Source: Bordetella petrii (lineage in GTDB: Bacteria; Pseudomonadota; Gammaproteobacteria; Burkholderiales; Burkholderiaceae_B). Taken from it: 64,000 nt of DNA. The notes under the pieces are model-generated. The model saw only the letters and a program-made list of their open reading frames with translations, was not told the DNA's origin and did no database searches. Each line of letters starts with the position of its first letter. Position 1 is the stretch's first letter. Where the stretch lies: NCBI GenBank assembly GCA_017745595.1, contig WMBV01000004.1:62001-126000 (forward strand), given 5' to 3'. The position numbers and the translations under genes were made by a program. Below are positions 37,189-45,779 of this stretch, piece by piece.

Positions 37189-38502
37189 TTACTCGCCGCG
37201 TTCGTAGGGGGCGGGATGCGCGGGCAGCACGCGTGCCCGGCAATCGCCGAAGCCCAGGGCGTAGCCCGGCGCCGTCCGGCAATGGGCGCGCAAGGTGATT
37301 TCGTCGCCATCGCACAGGAAGGTGCGCTGCTCGCCCGAGGGCAATGTGACCGGTTCGCGGCCTCCGGCGGTGCGTTCCAGCAGGCTGCCGTCGCCGCTGT
37401 GGTCCGGCGTGGAAATGGTGCCGCTGGCCAGCAGGTCGCCGGGGCGCAGATTGCAGCCGCCCAGCGTATGCTGGGCCAGCATCTGCGCGGGGGTCCAGTA
37501 CAAATGCCGGGTATGCGAGCGTGCCAGGCACACCTCGGGCATGCCTCGCTCGCGCATGTCTTGCGTCGTCAGCCAGACTTCAAGATGGATATCCAGGCCG
37601 CCCTCGCGCTGGTCGCGCGCGTCGGCCAGGTAATCGGCCAGCGGCGGATCGGCCGGCGCGCGCGCCATGGCGGCGCCGCGAAAGGGCGCCAGGGCCTCCG
37701 CGGTCACGATCCACGGCGATACGGTCGAGGCGAAGTTCTTGCCCTGGAACGGGCCCAGCGGCTTGTATTCCCACGCCTGGATGTCGCGCGCCGACCAATC
37801 GTTGAACAGGCCGTAGCCGGCAATGTGCTCGTGTGCGGCCGAGATGGGTACGGCATCGCCCAGCGCGTTGCCGGGGCCCGCCCACAAGGCCAGTTCCAGT
37901 TCGAAATCGACGCGCGCGCTGGGCTGCAGCCGCGGCGTGCCGCCCGTGTCGACCTGGCCCCAGGGCCGGCGGACGGGCTGCCCGGACACGGTGATGGACG
38001 ACGTGCGGCCATGGTAGGCAATGGGCAAGTGCTTGTAGTTCGGCAGCAGCGGGCAATCGGGGCGGAACAGGGTGCCGGCCTTGACGGCGTGATGGATGCC
38101 GCAATAGAAGTCGGTGTAGCCGCCGATGGCCGCCGGCAGCGCCATGCGGCAATCGGCCATGGCGTGCAGCAACGGGTCGGCGCGGGAGGCGGCCGGGCTG
38201 TCGTCGGCCAGCAGCGCGAACAATGCGTGGCGGATCGCGCGGCGTTCCGCTTGCGGCAGCGCCATCCAGGCGTTGAGATTGCAGCCGCGCAGCGCATGCC
38301 CGGCGGCGGCGCTCAGGCCCGGCAGCAGGCCCGCGTCCAGGGCCCCCCGCACATCGAGCACCCGGTCTCCGATGGCCACGCCGATGCGTCCACCATCCTG
38401 GTCCAGCACGCCCATGGGCAGGTTCTGCAACGGAAATTGTGCATGGCCGTCGGCACTGGCTACCCAGCTCTTGCGCGCGGCGTCGTGCGTATGATCGATC
38501 AT
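37189..38502 (-). CDS. fahA: Fumarylacetoacetase
   Basis: Last enzyme of tyrosine/homogentisate catabolism: fumarylacetoacetate to fumarate and acetoacetate. 437 residues with a small N-terminal SH3-like domain and the FAH catalytic domain. Recognised by D-F-Y-C-G-I-H-H-A near 130, P-I-A-Y-H-G-R-T-S-S near 160, the metal site around F-E-L-E-L-A near 203 and N-D-W-S-A-R-D-I-Q-A-W-E near 238. homogentisate dioxygenase is not adjacent. Followed 35 bp later by the Bug receptor and preceded by hydroxybutyrate dehydrogenase, which acts on the acetoacetate product level. Confidence 0.95.
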   Translation of the reverse strand: MIDHTHDAARKSWVASADGHAQFPLQNLPMGVLDQDGGRIGVAIGDRVLDVRGALDAGLLPGLSAAAGHALRGCNLNAWMALPQAERRAIRHALFALLADDSPAASRADPLLHAMADCRMALPAAIGGYTDFYCGIHHAVKAGTLFRPDCPLLPNYKHLPIAYHGRTSSITVSGQPVRRPWGQVDTGGTPRLQPSARVDFELELALWAGPGNALGDAVPISAAHEHIAGYGLFNDWSARDIQAWEYKPLGPFQGKNFASTVSPWIVTAEALAPFRGAAMARAPADPPLADYLADARDQREGGLDIHLEVWLTTQDMRERGMPEVCLARSHTRHLYWTPAQMLAQHTLGGCNLRPGDLLASGTISTPDHSGDGSLLERTAGGREPVTLPSGEQRTFLCDGDEITLRAHCRTAPGYALGFGDCRARVLPAHPAPYERGE

Positions 38503-38513
38503 GGCGTCGTCCG

Positions 38514-39302
38514 TTATTGTGCGGTCGTGCCGCCGTCCATGGCCCAGGCCACGCCGCGCACTTCGGACGCCGAGGGCGAGCAGAAGAACGCCGCCAGGTC
38601 GGCGATCTGTTCAACCGTCACGAACCGCCCGGAAGGCTGGCGCAGGCCGATCAGGCGCTGGGTGGCGGTGTCGTTGTCCACGCCGTCGCGGGCGGCCAGG
38701 GCGTCGATCTGTTTCTGCACCAGCGGCGTGTGTACCCAGCCGGGGCAGATGGCATTGCAGGTAATGGCCGTGGGGGCGGTTTCCAGCGCGACGGACTTGG
38801 TCAGGCCGATCAGGCCGTGCTTGGTGGCGTTGTAGCCCACCTTGCCGGCGCGGCCGCGCAGGCCGCTGATGGATGCCATGTTGATGATGCGGCCCCAGCC
38901 GCGCGCGCGCATGGCGGGCAGGGCGGTGCGGATGGTGTGGAAACTGGCCGACAGATTCACGGCCAGCATGTCCTGCCAGATCTGTGGCGGGAACTCGCTA
39001 ATGGGGCTGACGTGCTGGATGCCCGCGTTGTTCACCAGGATGTCCAGCGCGCCATGGCGCGCGTTCAGTGCCGTCATCATCGCTTCGATTTGCGTGTAGT
39101 CGCGCAGGTCGCAGGGCGCGAACTCGGGGCGGTCGGCGTGACGCTGCTCGAACGCATCGCACAGGGCATCGACTTCTTCGGTGCCGGCGAGTCCGTTCAG
39201 TATCAAGTGCGCGCCTTCCGCCGCCAGGCGGTGGGCGACCGCCAGCCCGATGCCGCTGGTGGAGCCGGTTACGAGCGCCACTCGCCCCTTCAATGAAGCC
39301 AT
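38514..39302 (-). CDS. 3-hydroxybutyrate dehydrogenase (short-chain dehydrogenase)
   Basis: NAD-dependent SDR enzyme interconverting 3-hydroxybutyrate and acetoacetate, 262 residues. Cofactor loop T-G-S-T-S-G-I-G at 12-19, N-N-A-G-I near 90, catalytic Ser in N-M-A-S-I-S-G-L near 141, and Y-N-A-T-K-H-G-L (Tyr/Lys) near 156. C-terminal C-P-G-W-V-H-T-P-L-V-Q-K-Q-I is typical of 3-hydroxybutyrate dehydrogenases. 11 bp upstream of fahA, same operon; divergent from a LysR gene. Links fumarylacetoacetate breakdown to ketone-body or PHB metabolism. Confidence 0.9.
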   Translation of the reverse strand: MASLKGRVALVTGSTSGIGLAVAHRLAAEGAHLILNGLAGTEEVDALCDAFEQRHADRPEFAPCDLRDYTQIEAMMTALNARHGALDILVNNAGIQHVSPISEFPPQIWQDMLAVNLSASFHTIRTALPAMRARGWGRIINMASISGLRGRAGKVGYNATKHGLIGLTKSVALETAPTAITCNAICPGWVHTPLVQKQIDALAARDGVDNDTATQRLIGLRQPSGRFVTVEQIADLAAFFCSPSASEVRGVAWAMDGGTTAQ

Positions 39303-39361
39303 GCTGATCTCCGTGGATGACTGCTATCGGGTCACAGCGTAAGAGCCGGCGATTAAGATGT

Positions 39362-39408
39362 CCAATACATATTGAGTTCTCGATTTATACTTGTGGAATA
39401 TTAATTGG
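39362..39408. promoter_or_regulatory. Inverted repeat in the LysR / hydroxybutyrate dehydrogenase control region
   Basis: CCAATACATATTG (39362-39374) and GAATATTAATTGG (39396-39408) are inverted copies matching at 11 of 13 positions, centres 34 bp apart, in an AT-rich part of the 141-bp divergent gap. A good candidate for the LysR regulator binding pair. Confidence 0.4.
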
Positions 39409-39443
39409 GCGGCGCGGATGCCGCCGCGAACGGCACCAAGCAC

Positions 39444-40322
39444 ATGGAACTGCGCCACCTACTCAGTTTTATCGTCGTCGCGGAAGAACAGAGTTTCACG
39501 CGCGCCGCGCATCGCCTGCATATCGCGCAGCCGCCGCTCAGCCAGCGCATCCGCGAGCTCGAAGCGGAACTGGGCGCCCGGCTGTTCGAGCGCAGCACGC
39601 GCAAGGTCGCGTTGACCAGCGCCGGCCAGGTGTTCCTGGATCATGTCCGGACGCTGCCGAGCCAGATCGACGTGGCGGTCCAGGCGTGCCGGCGCGCCCA
39701 GCGCGGGGAAACCGGCAAGCTCAGGCTCGGCTACACGGGCCGGGCCAGCCAGGCCCAATTGCCGCCCTTGCTGAGCAAGCTGCGGCAGGCATATCCCGAC
39801 ATCATGCTGGACATCCAGGGGCCCTTGCCCACCGGCGCCTTGCGCCTGAAACTGCTGGAAGACGAGCTCGATGCGGCGTTGTGCTTCCTGCCCATAGAAG
39901 GCCCGGGCCTGCGGGCCCGCGTGTCGCTGGAAAGCGAGTTCGCCATGGCCCTGCCGGCGTCCCACCCCTTGGCCCGGCCGCGCAAATTGCAGTTGCGCCA
40001 GCTGCAGGGCGAGCCCTTCGTGGCGTATCCGGCGGGGCGGGGGTTTCATTTGCGGCAAGCCATGGACGCGGCCTGCCACGATGCCGGCTTCGTGCCGCGC
40101 GTCGTGCGCGAGTCCGAGGCCTCGCAGACCCTGCTGTGCCTGATCGCCGCCGGAGTGGGCGTGGGCCTGATCCCGCGCGAGATCGAGGCGCTGAATATCG
40201 AAGGCGTGGTTTTTCGGCCCTTGCCGCGCGACGCCCGGCGCATTCAGCACGGCCTGGCGTGGCGGCAGGACAACGCGAACCCCGCGCTGGGCCGCCTGCT
40301 CGATCTGTTCGGCACCGATTGA
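39444..40322 (+). CDS. LysR-type transcriptional regulator
   Basis: 292-residue regulator with N-terminal helix-turn-helix (about 1-60: L-L-S-F-I-V-V-A-E-E-Q-S-F-T-R-A-A and P-P-L-S-Q-R-I-R-E-L-E-A-E-L-G) and a C-terminal periplasmic-binding-like effector domain. Effector parts such as R-L-G-Y-T-G-R-A and the A-G-V-G-V-G-L-I-P end resemble the BenM/CatR group. Divergently transcribed from the hydroxybutyrate dehydrogenase-fahA-Bug operon, which it probably controls. ATG at 39444 chosen because it begins the helix-turn-helix directly. Confidence 0.9.
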   Translation: MELRHLLSFIVVAEEQSFTRAAHRLHIAQPPLSQRIRELEAELGARLFERSTRKVALTSAGQVFLDHVRTLPSQIDVAVQACRRAQRGETGKLRLGYTGRASQAQLPPLLSKLRQAYPDIMLDIQGPLPTGALRLKLLEDELDAALCFLPIEGPGLRARVSLESEFAMALPASHPLARPRKLQLRQLQGEPFVAYPAGRGFHLRQAMDAACHDAGFVPRVVRESEASQTLLCLIAAGVGVGLIPREIEALNIEGVVFRPLPRDARRIQHGLAWRQDNANPALGRLLDLFGTD

Positions 40323-40355
40323 GCGGCGGCGGCGCGGGCGGGAATGCGCCGCCGG

Positions 40356-41402
40356 TTATGGCGACGGATTGGGATTGCCGCCGTGGATGCGGTCGATCTC
40401 TTTCAGCAGGTCGGGGGACAGCTTGACCTCGGCGCTGTCGATGTCTTCCTTCAGTTGTTCGAGCGTGGTCGCGCCGATGAGATTGCTGGCCACCGAGGGC
40501 TGCTGGTTGACCCAGGCCAGGGCCAGGTGGGTGGGCGACAGGCCGTGGTCGCGCGCCAGTTGCACATATTGGCGCGTGGCCGCCTCGGCGCGTTCGCTGC
40601 TGTAGCGGGTAAAGCGTGTGAACAGCGTCATGCGCGCGCCGGCGGGCCGGGCGCCGTCCAGGTACTTGCCCGACAGCACGCCCATCGCCAGCGGCGAATA
40701 GGCCAGCAGGCTGACGTGTTCGCGATGGCTGAACTCGGACAGGCCGCTTTCGTAAGTGCGGTTGAGCAGGCTGTAGGGGTTCTGGATGCTTGCGATGCGC
40801 GGCAGCCCGTCGGCTTCGGCGTGCTTCAGGAACTGGGCCACGCCCCAGGGGGTTTCGTTGGATACGCCGATGTGGCGCACCTTGCCGGCGCGCACGAAGT
40901 CTTGCAGCACCTCAAGGGTTTCCCGCACGGGCACGGTGTAGTCGTCGTCGATCCAGGGATAGGCGCGGCCGAAGGTGGCCGTGCTGCGGTCGGGCCAGTG
41001 CAGCTGGTACAGGTCCAGGTAGTCGGTTTGCAGGCGCTTCAGGCTGGCATCCAGCGCGGCCGTGAGGTTCTTGCGGTCGAGGAAGATCTTGCCGTCGCGG
41101 ATGTAGCCGGGGCGCTTGGCGTCGCGCGCCGGGCCGGCCACCTTGCTGGCCAGCACGATGTCGTGGCGGCGCTTGGTCCTGGCCAGCCACGTGCCGATGC
41201 AGGTCTCGGTGCGGCCCTGGGTTTCGGCCTTGGGCGGCACCGGGTACATCTCGGCGGTGTCCACCAGGTTCACGCCGCGCGACAGCGCATAGTCGAGTTG
41301 CTGGTGCGCATCGGCTTCCGTGTTTTGTTCGCCCCAGGTCATGGTGCCCAGGCCGATCAGGCTGACGTCGATGTCGGTGCGACCGAGTTTGCGGTATTTC
41401 AA
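40356..41402 (-). CDS. tas: Aldo/keto reductase (Tas-like)
   Basis: NADPH-dependent carbonyl reductase of 348 residues, the length of E. coli Tas. TIM-barrel motifs: N-terminal R-K-L-G-R-T-D-I-D-V-S-L-I-G-L-G-T-M-T-W-G, catalytic D-T-A-E-M-Y (Asp/Tyr) near 49, Lys in L-A-S-K-V near 86 and L-H-W-P-D near 134, and N-L-I-G-A-T-T-L-E-Q-L near 315. Convergent with the LysR gene (33 bp gap). Physiological substrate unknown. Confidence 0.92.
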   Translation of the reverse strand: MKYRKLGRTDIDVSLIGLGTMTWGEQNTEADAHQQLDYALSRGVNLVDTAEMYPVPPKAETQGRTETCIGTWLARTKRRHDIVLASKVAGPARDAKRPGYIRDGKIFLDRKNLTAALDASLKRLQTDYLDLYQLHWPDRSTATFGRAYPWIDDDYTVPVRETLEVLQDFVRAGKVRHIGVSNETPWGVAQFLKHAEADGLPRIASIQNPYSLLNRTYESGLSEFSHREHVSLLAYSPLAMGVLSGKYLDGARPAGARMTLFTRFTRYSSERAEAATRQYVQLARDHGLSPTHLALAWVNQQPSVASNLIGATTLEQLKEDIDSAEVKLSPDLLKEIDRIHGGNPNPSP

Positions 41403-41493
41403 TGCGGACTCCGGGTGGGAATGAAATGTGGGTCGATGTTACTACCGGGCGCAGCCGGGCGGCTGCGCGCGGAAGAGCGGGCAGGGGGGAGCC

Positions 41494-41585
41494 GGTGTCA
41501 GACACCTGCGTGGGTGTCTGACACCGGAGGTGGGCAGAGGGTACGGCTTGTTTCGGTGTCTGACACCCTGCGGGAGTCAGACACC
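41494..41585. repeat. Paired palindromic repeat, locus F
   Basis: Units 41494-41525 (a near-perfect palindrome starting GGTGTCAGACACC) and 41555-41585 (GGTGTCTGACACCCTGCGGG start). Lies between sorB and the aldo/keto reductase gene, both on the minus strand, i.e. downstream of sorB. Confidence 0.88.
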
Positions 41586-41623
41586 TGGTGTAGTGCCGCC
41601 TGTCGCGGCCTGGTGCGTGGCGC

Positions 41624-42001
41624 CTACTGGGCGGCGCCGGTGGCGCTGGATACGTATTGCGCCAGGGTCTGCACTTCGGCTTCGCTGAGCGATTCGAAGG
41701 CCGGCATTACGCCGATGCCGTTGCGGACCGCCTGGGCGACCCGGTCGGCGTCGGGCTTGAGCTCGTCGAGATCCGGGCCGATGGTGCCGGTGGCGCCGGC
41801 GTCGGCCAGCGTGTGGCACACGGCACAGGCCGGGGTGGCATTTTTGGTGAACAGGGCCCGGCCGGCTTCGGCGTCGGCCGGATCGGCCGCGCCGGCGCAG
41901 GCCGCGTACAGGCCGGCGGCCAGCGCCGGCAGGAACAACCCCCACGCCCGCGCGCGGCGGGTTTTCGTGGGGGGCGCGTCTTGATGCAACGATGCTGCCA
42001 T
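41624..42001 (-). CDS. sorB: Sulfite dehydrogenase cytochrome c subunit (SorB-like)
   Basis: Periplasmic mono-haem cytochrome c of 125 residues that takes electrons from SorA. Signal sequence over about 1-42 (T-R-R-A-R-A-W-G-L-F and a hydrophobic core), haem motif C-A-V-C-H near 64-68, axial Met in V-M-P-A-F near 100. Starts 2 bp after the sorA stop codon on the minus strand, so it is in the same operon. Confidence 0.9.
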   Translation of the reverse strand: MAASLHQDAPPTKTRRARAWGLFLPALAAGLYAACAGAADPADAEAGRALFTKNATPACAVCHTLADAGATGTIGPDLDELKPDADRVAQAVRNGIGVMPAFESLSEAEVQTLAQYVSSATGAAQ

Positions 42002-42003
42002 GT

Positions 42004-43251
42004 TCACGACACCGTGACCTTCAGCGCGTGGTCGCGCCAGCTGCTGTTCAGGTAGCCGCGCACGTTCTCGACGCGCTCTTCCACCTGCACATTGCCTTCG
42101 GTGTCTTCGACGCGGCTGGCCAGCACGTGTTCGCCGGCGGCCAGTTCGACCGGCAGGGCGAACTGGCGCCAGGCATACTTGCCCAGGTCGGGCCCCACCA
42201 GCGCGGCCTGCTTCCAGGTCTTGCCGCCATCGATCGACACATCGACGCGCTTGACGGCATGGATCCCGCCGAACGCCACGCCGCGCACCAGTTGCCGGCC
42301 GGCCTTGACGGATTCGCCGTCGGCGCCCGGGGCCGTGACCCACGACTTGGGCGTCATGGCCCAGGCCGACGGGTATTCGGGCCCCGGCTTGGCGTCCAGG
42401 GGCGCCAGCCGGTAGCTGGTCTGCTGGATCTTGACGGGGCTTTGTTCGGCCGTGAACGCCAGGCGCTTGATGTACTTGACGTTGTTCACGCCCGTATAGC
42501 CGGGCACGATCAGCCGCAGCGGCCCGCCGTGCGCCAGCGACAGCGGCTCGTTGTTCATTTCCCAGGCCAGCATGGCGTCTTGCATGGCTTCGCGCGGTAC
42601 CGAGCGTTCCACCATCAGGGTCTTGGGGTCCAGGCCCTCGGGCAACTGTTCGCCGCCGGTGCCGGTCAGGTAGGCGGGATCGCCTTCGACGCCGCCCAGG
42701 TAGTCGACCAGTGTGCGCACCGGGATGCCGGTCCAGAGCACGCACCCCGCCGCGCCCACTTCCCACTTCGTGCCGCTGGGCTTGTGCGGAAAGAAGCCGC
42801 GTCCGTTGCCCGAGCACTGCAATACCGTGGCCAGGGTTTCGACCCCCAGCGTCTTGAGTTCGCCCAGCGTCAGTGTGCGCGGCTGCTTCACGCCCTGGAT
42901 CTCGATGGCCCAGGCATCGCGGTCGTCGAGAATGGCGGCATCGGGCGGCGGCAGGTTGTTGCGCACGTACAGTTCGCGCGACGGTGTGATGACGCCGTCG
43001 CCGAACGCGCCGCGCCGCGTTTCGATGGTGTTGGCGCTGTGCACGATGACGCTGTCGGCGTCTTTCCAGGCGGCATAGGCCGGCAGCGGCTTGGCCGCCG
43101 GAGCGCCGCCCGCGGCGGCGGCCGCGGGCTGGGCCGGGGCCGATTCGCTGGCGCGCGCCAGGCCGGTGGCGCCCAGGCCGGCCGCGGCCAATGCGCCGGC
43201 GCTGCCGGCCAGCAGGCGGCGGCGCGCGGGATTGCGGGGTGTAAGCTCCAT
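42004..43251 (-). CDS. sorA: Sulfite dehydrogenase molybdenum subunit (SorA-like)
   Basis: Periplasmic molybdopterin enzyme oxidising sulfite to sulfate, 415 residues. Twin-arginine signal N-P-A-R-R-R-L-L-A-G-S near 7-17. The molybdenum cysteine is in V-L-Q-C-S-G-N-G-R; the substrate arginine region and the C-terminal dimerisation domain (S-I-D-G-G-K-T-W near 330) are present. ATG at 43251 has GGAGAG about 6 bases ahead; an ORF start at 43275 lacks this. Other SorA-like enzymes act on related S-oxides, but the linked cytochrome favours sulfite. Confidence 0.92.
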   Translation of the reverse strand: MELTPRNPARRRLLAGSAGALAAAGLGATGLARASESAPAQPAAAAAGGAPAAKPLPAYAAWKDADSVIVHSANTIETRRGAFGDGVITPSRELYVRNNLPPPDAAILDDRDAWAIEIQGVKQPRTLTLGELKTLGVETLATVLQCSGNGRGFFPHKPSGTKWEVGAAGCVLWTGIPVRTLVDYLGGVEGDPAYLTGTGGEQLPEGLDPKTLMVERSVPREAMQDAMLAWEMNNEPLSLAHGGPLRLIVPGYTGVNNVKYIKRLAFTAEQSPVKIQQTSYRLAPLDAKPGPEYPSAWAMTPKSWVTAPGADGESVKAGRQLVRGVAFGGIHAVKRVDVSIDGGKTWKQAALVGPDLGKYAWRQFALPVELAAGEHVLASRVEDTEGNVQVEERVENVRGYLNSSWRDHALKVTVS

Positions 43252-43350
43252 GACATCTCTCCGGTTGTCGCGCATGGCCGGGGGCTCGCGCGGTATTGTT
43301 ATGGTGCGCCGCCGGGCGGCGGCCTGCCGTAATGCTGACAGTCGGATGTC

Positions 43351-43379
43351 ATGATCGGCAAAGCGCGCGTATATGTCAA
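43351..43379 (-). promoter_or_regulatory. Sigma-70 promoter for sorAB
   Basis: On the minus strand a consensus -35 TTGACA (43379-43374), 17-bp spacer and -10 GATCAT (43356-43351). Expected start about 43344, leaving a leader of about 93 bases to sorA. Lies in the 348-bp divergent gap to the glutamine amidotransferase gene. Confidence 0.6.
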
Positions 43380-43511
43380 TCAGTTGTAAAGGCCTGGTTT
43401 TTCTGGGCTGTTAAGAATATAAAACTCTCGTATGTGTTTCATCGCGTGCCGCGCGACCCGCCCGGAACGAAAACGGGTGCGACCGGATCGGGGACGCCGC
43501 GGAGCCGGCTT

Positions 43512-43570
43512 CGCCGGGCCGCCAGCGTCGCCCCCTTGAGGGGGTGCGCGCAGCGCTTCGGGGGTGGGAC
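43512..43570. repeat. GC-rich hairpin repeat
   Basis: A copy of a Burkholderiales-type intergenic element: GCCGGGCCGCC, then CCCCCTTGAGGGGG at 43531-43544, then CGCAGCGCTTCGGGGG. Related to the repeats at 18.7 and 54.8 kb. Lies 30 bp before the amidotransferase gene. Confidence 0.65.
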
Positions 43571-43599
43571 TTTCTCGTCAGCATTGCAGGAGCGCTTCC

Positions 43600-44436
43600 A
43601 TGTGCCGTTGGATGGCTTATACCGGCAGTCCGTTGCAGCTCGAGACTGTGATTTTCAAGGCTCGGCATTCGCTTATCGACCAGAGCCTGCATTCGCGGCT
43701 GGGCGCCACCACCACCAATGGCGATGGCTTCGGCGTGGGCTGGTACGGCCCGGATCCGGCCGAACTGCCGTACCGCTACCGCAGCATCCACCCCGCCTGG
43801 AACGATCGCAATCTGCGCGAGGCGGCCCGCGCCATCCGGGCGCCCCTGTTCGTGGCGCACATCCGCGCGGCCACCGATACGCCCGCCCAGGAAACCAACT
43901 GCCATCCGTTTCGCCACGAGCGCTGGCTGTTCGCGCACAACGGCCTGATCCGGGGCTATCCGCTGCTGCGGCGAGACCTGGTCATGCAGATCGCGCCGCG
44001 CTATTTCCCGTCGCTGGAAGGGTCCACCGATTCCGAAGTGATGTTCTTGCTGGCCCTGAGCCTGGGCCTGGAGGCCGAGCCCGTGCCGGCCCTGCGGCGC
44101 ATGGCGGCGGTGGTGGAAGAAGCGGGGCATCGGCACGGGGTCGAGCATCCGCTGAACATGACCGTGTGCGTGCTGGATGGCCAGCGCCTGATCGCGGTGC
44201 GCTATTCCAGCGAGGGCAATTCGCGCTCGCTGTTTCACAGTACCGACGTGCGGCACCTGAAGCAGCTGTATCCCGACGAGCCGCGCATCGCCGCTTTGGA
44301 CGACGACGCCTACATGCTGTTGTCGGAACCGCTGGTCGAACTGCCGGGCGCGTGGCTGGAAGTGCCCGAGGGCACCGCCATCGTGGCCGGCGGCGGCCAG
44401 GTGTGCCACTATCCGTTCGCACCCGACCCCGGCTGA
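43600..44436 (+). CDS. Class II glutamine amidotransferase (YafJ/EgtC-like)
   Basis: Ntn-type amidotransferase domain protein of 278 residues. The catalytic cysteine is residue 2 (M-C-R-W-M-A-Y), exposed after Met removal, with G-D-G-F-G-V-G-W-Y near 48, H-I-R-A-A-T near 88, N-C-H-P-F near 103 and H-N-G-L-I near 116, all parts of the glutaminase site. CAGGAG about 8 bases before 43600 fixes the start, which also places the cysteine correctly. No synthase partner is fused or adjacent, so the acceptor is unknown. Confidence 0.92.
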   Translation: MCRWMAYTGSPLQLETVIFKARHSLIDQSLHSRLGATTTNGDGFGVGWYGPDPAELPYRYRSIHPAWNDRNLREAARAIRAPLFVAHIRAATDTPAQETNCHPFRHERWLFAHNGLIRGYPLLRRDLVMQIAPRYFPSLEGSTDSEVMFLLALSLGLEAEPVPALRRMAAVVEEAGHRHGVEHPLNMTVCVLDGQRLIAVRYSSEGNSRSLFHSTDVRHLKQLYPDEPRIAALDDDAYMLLSEPLVELPGAWLEVPEGTAIVAGGGQVCHYPFAPDPG

Positions 44437-44443
44437 GGCGCGC

Positions 44444-45337
44444 CTAGCCGCGCACTTCCACGCCCGCCCACGATTCGACCAGGCGGCAGATCGACGTGTA
44501 GTCGGAATCGGCGCCGTAGCTGGCATTGGTGATGGCCAGCATTTCGCGCACCGCGGCGCCCACCACCATCGGCACGCCCAGGGTCTCGGCCTCGTCCACG
44601 CACAGGCGCACGTCTTTGTACGAAAGCCCGGTGCCGAAGCCGTAGTCGAAGGTGCCCGGCAATATCGAGCGGGGGAACTTGTCTTGCGTGGCGCTGTTGC
44701 GGCCCGAGCCCGCGTTGATGACTTCGAGCATGACCTTGGGATCGAGCCCGGCCTTCACGCCCATGACCATGGCTTCCGACGACACCGCGATGGCGGCGGC
44801 GGCCAGCAGGTTGTTGGCCAGTTTCATGGTCTGGGCCTGGCCCGCGCCCTCGCCCAGGTGAAACGGCTTGCCGAACGTGGCCAGCACCGGTTGCAGCCGC
44901 GCATACAGGTCGGCGGGGCACGAGACCATCACCGCCAGCGTGCCCGCGCGCGCGCCCGGCACGCCGCCGCTGACGGGCGCATCGACGTAGGCGATGTCGC
45001 GTTCGGCCAGCGCCCGGGCCACGCGCACCGCGGCCTGCGGCCCGATGGTCGAGAAATCGACCACCGTGCGCGCCCGCTTGCCTTCGATGACCCCGCCGGG
45101 GCCGGTGGCCGCCGCGGTCACGATGGCCGGCGTCGGCAGGCTGAGGAAAACCGTGTCGGCCTGGTCGGCCACCGCCGCCGGCGAGGCGGCGCTTTCGATG
45201 CCCTGGTCGGCCAGGGCGGCCACCGCCGCCGCGTTGGGGTCGTACACCACCACGCGCTGGCCGGCCTGCCGCAGGCGCGTGGCCATGGGCGTGCCCATGT
45301 TGCCCACGCCGATGAATCCGTAAACGTGCTTGTCCAT
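44444..45337 (-). CDS. NAD(P)-dependent 3-hydroxyisobutyrate dehydrogenase family oxidoreductase
   Basis: Beta-hydroxyacid dehydrogenase of 297 residues: Rossmann start G-F-I-G-V-G-N-M-G-T-P-M-A near 7-19, substrate loop D-A-P-V-S-G-G-V-P-G-A near 119-129, catalytic Lys in K-L-A-N-N-L near 170, and the C-terminal helical domain. AGGA about 10 bases ahead of 45337. Last gene of the liv-bicupin catabolic island; would oxidise a 3-hydroxy acid intermediate. It could equally be a tartronate semialdehyde reductase. Confidence 0.88.
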   Translation of the reverse strand: MDKHVYGFIGVGNMGTPMATRLRQAGQRVVVYDPNAAAVAALADQGIESAASPAAVADQADTVFLSLPTPAIVTAAATGPGGVIEGKRARTVVDFSTIGPQAAVRVARALAERDIAYVDAPVSGGVPGARAGTLAVMVSCPADLYARLQPVLATFGKPFHLGEGAGQAQTMKLANNLLAAAAIAVSSEAMVMGVKAGLDPKVMLEVINAGSGRNSATQDKFPRSILPGTFDYGFGTGLSYKDVRLCVDEAETLGVPMVVGAAVREMLAITNASYGADSDYTSICRLVESWAGVEVRG

Positions 45338-45376
45338 GTGTTTCGTTCCTGTAGGGGCCGATGGGGCGGCGCGCGC

Positions 45377-45754
45377 CTAGATGCCCAGTTCCTTGAAAAC
45401 TTCCTTGGCGCAGCGGAAGCTGTCGACCCCGGCGGGGACGCCGCAGTACACGGCCGCCTGCAGCAGGGCTTCGCGGATTTCTACTTTGGTCAGGCCGTTG
45501 TTCAAGCCGCCCTTGATGTGCAGGCGCAGTTCGTGCGGCCGGTTCAGCGCGGTGAGCATGACCAGGTTCAGCAGGCTGCGCGTCTTGCGGTCCAGGCCGG
45601 GGCGGTTCCAGATGTCGCCCCAGCAGTAGCGGGTGACCAGCTCTTGCAGCGGCGCGGAAAAATCGTCGGCCTGCGCCATCGAGGCCTGGACGTGCGCGGC
45701 GCCCAATACGTCGCTGCGCGTTTGCCGTCCCAGTTCTAGCGTGTCTGTCGTCAT
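45377..45754 (-). CDS. 4-carboxymuconolactone decarboxylase-like protein (PcaC family)
   Basis: 125-residue CMD domain protein. Segments T-R-Y-C-W-G-D-I-W-N-R-P-G-L-D-R-K-T-R-S-L-L-N-L and A-A-V-Y-C-G-V-P-A-G-V-D-S-F match PcaC-type decarboxylases, not the CxxC AhpD type seen at 26.1 kb. Between the cyclase and dehydrogenase genes in the island, 39 bp before the latter. Probably a decarboxylase or hydrolase step on a ring-cleavage product; the exact reaction is inferred from family only. Confidence 0.88.
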   Translation of the reverse strand: MTTDTLELGRQTRSDVLGAAHVQASMAQADDFSAPLQELVTRYCWGDIWNRPGLDRKTRSLLNLVMLTALNRPHELRLHIKGGLNNGLTKVEIREALLQAAVYCGVPAGVDSFRCAKEVFKELGI

Positions 45755-45779
45755 GATGAGAGGTTGTCGAGGGGGAGTG

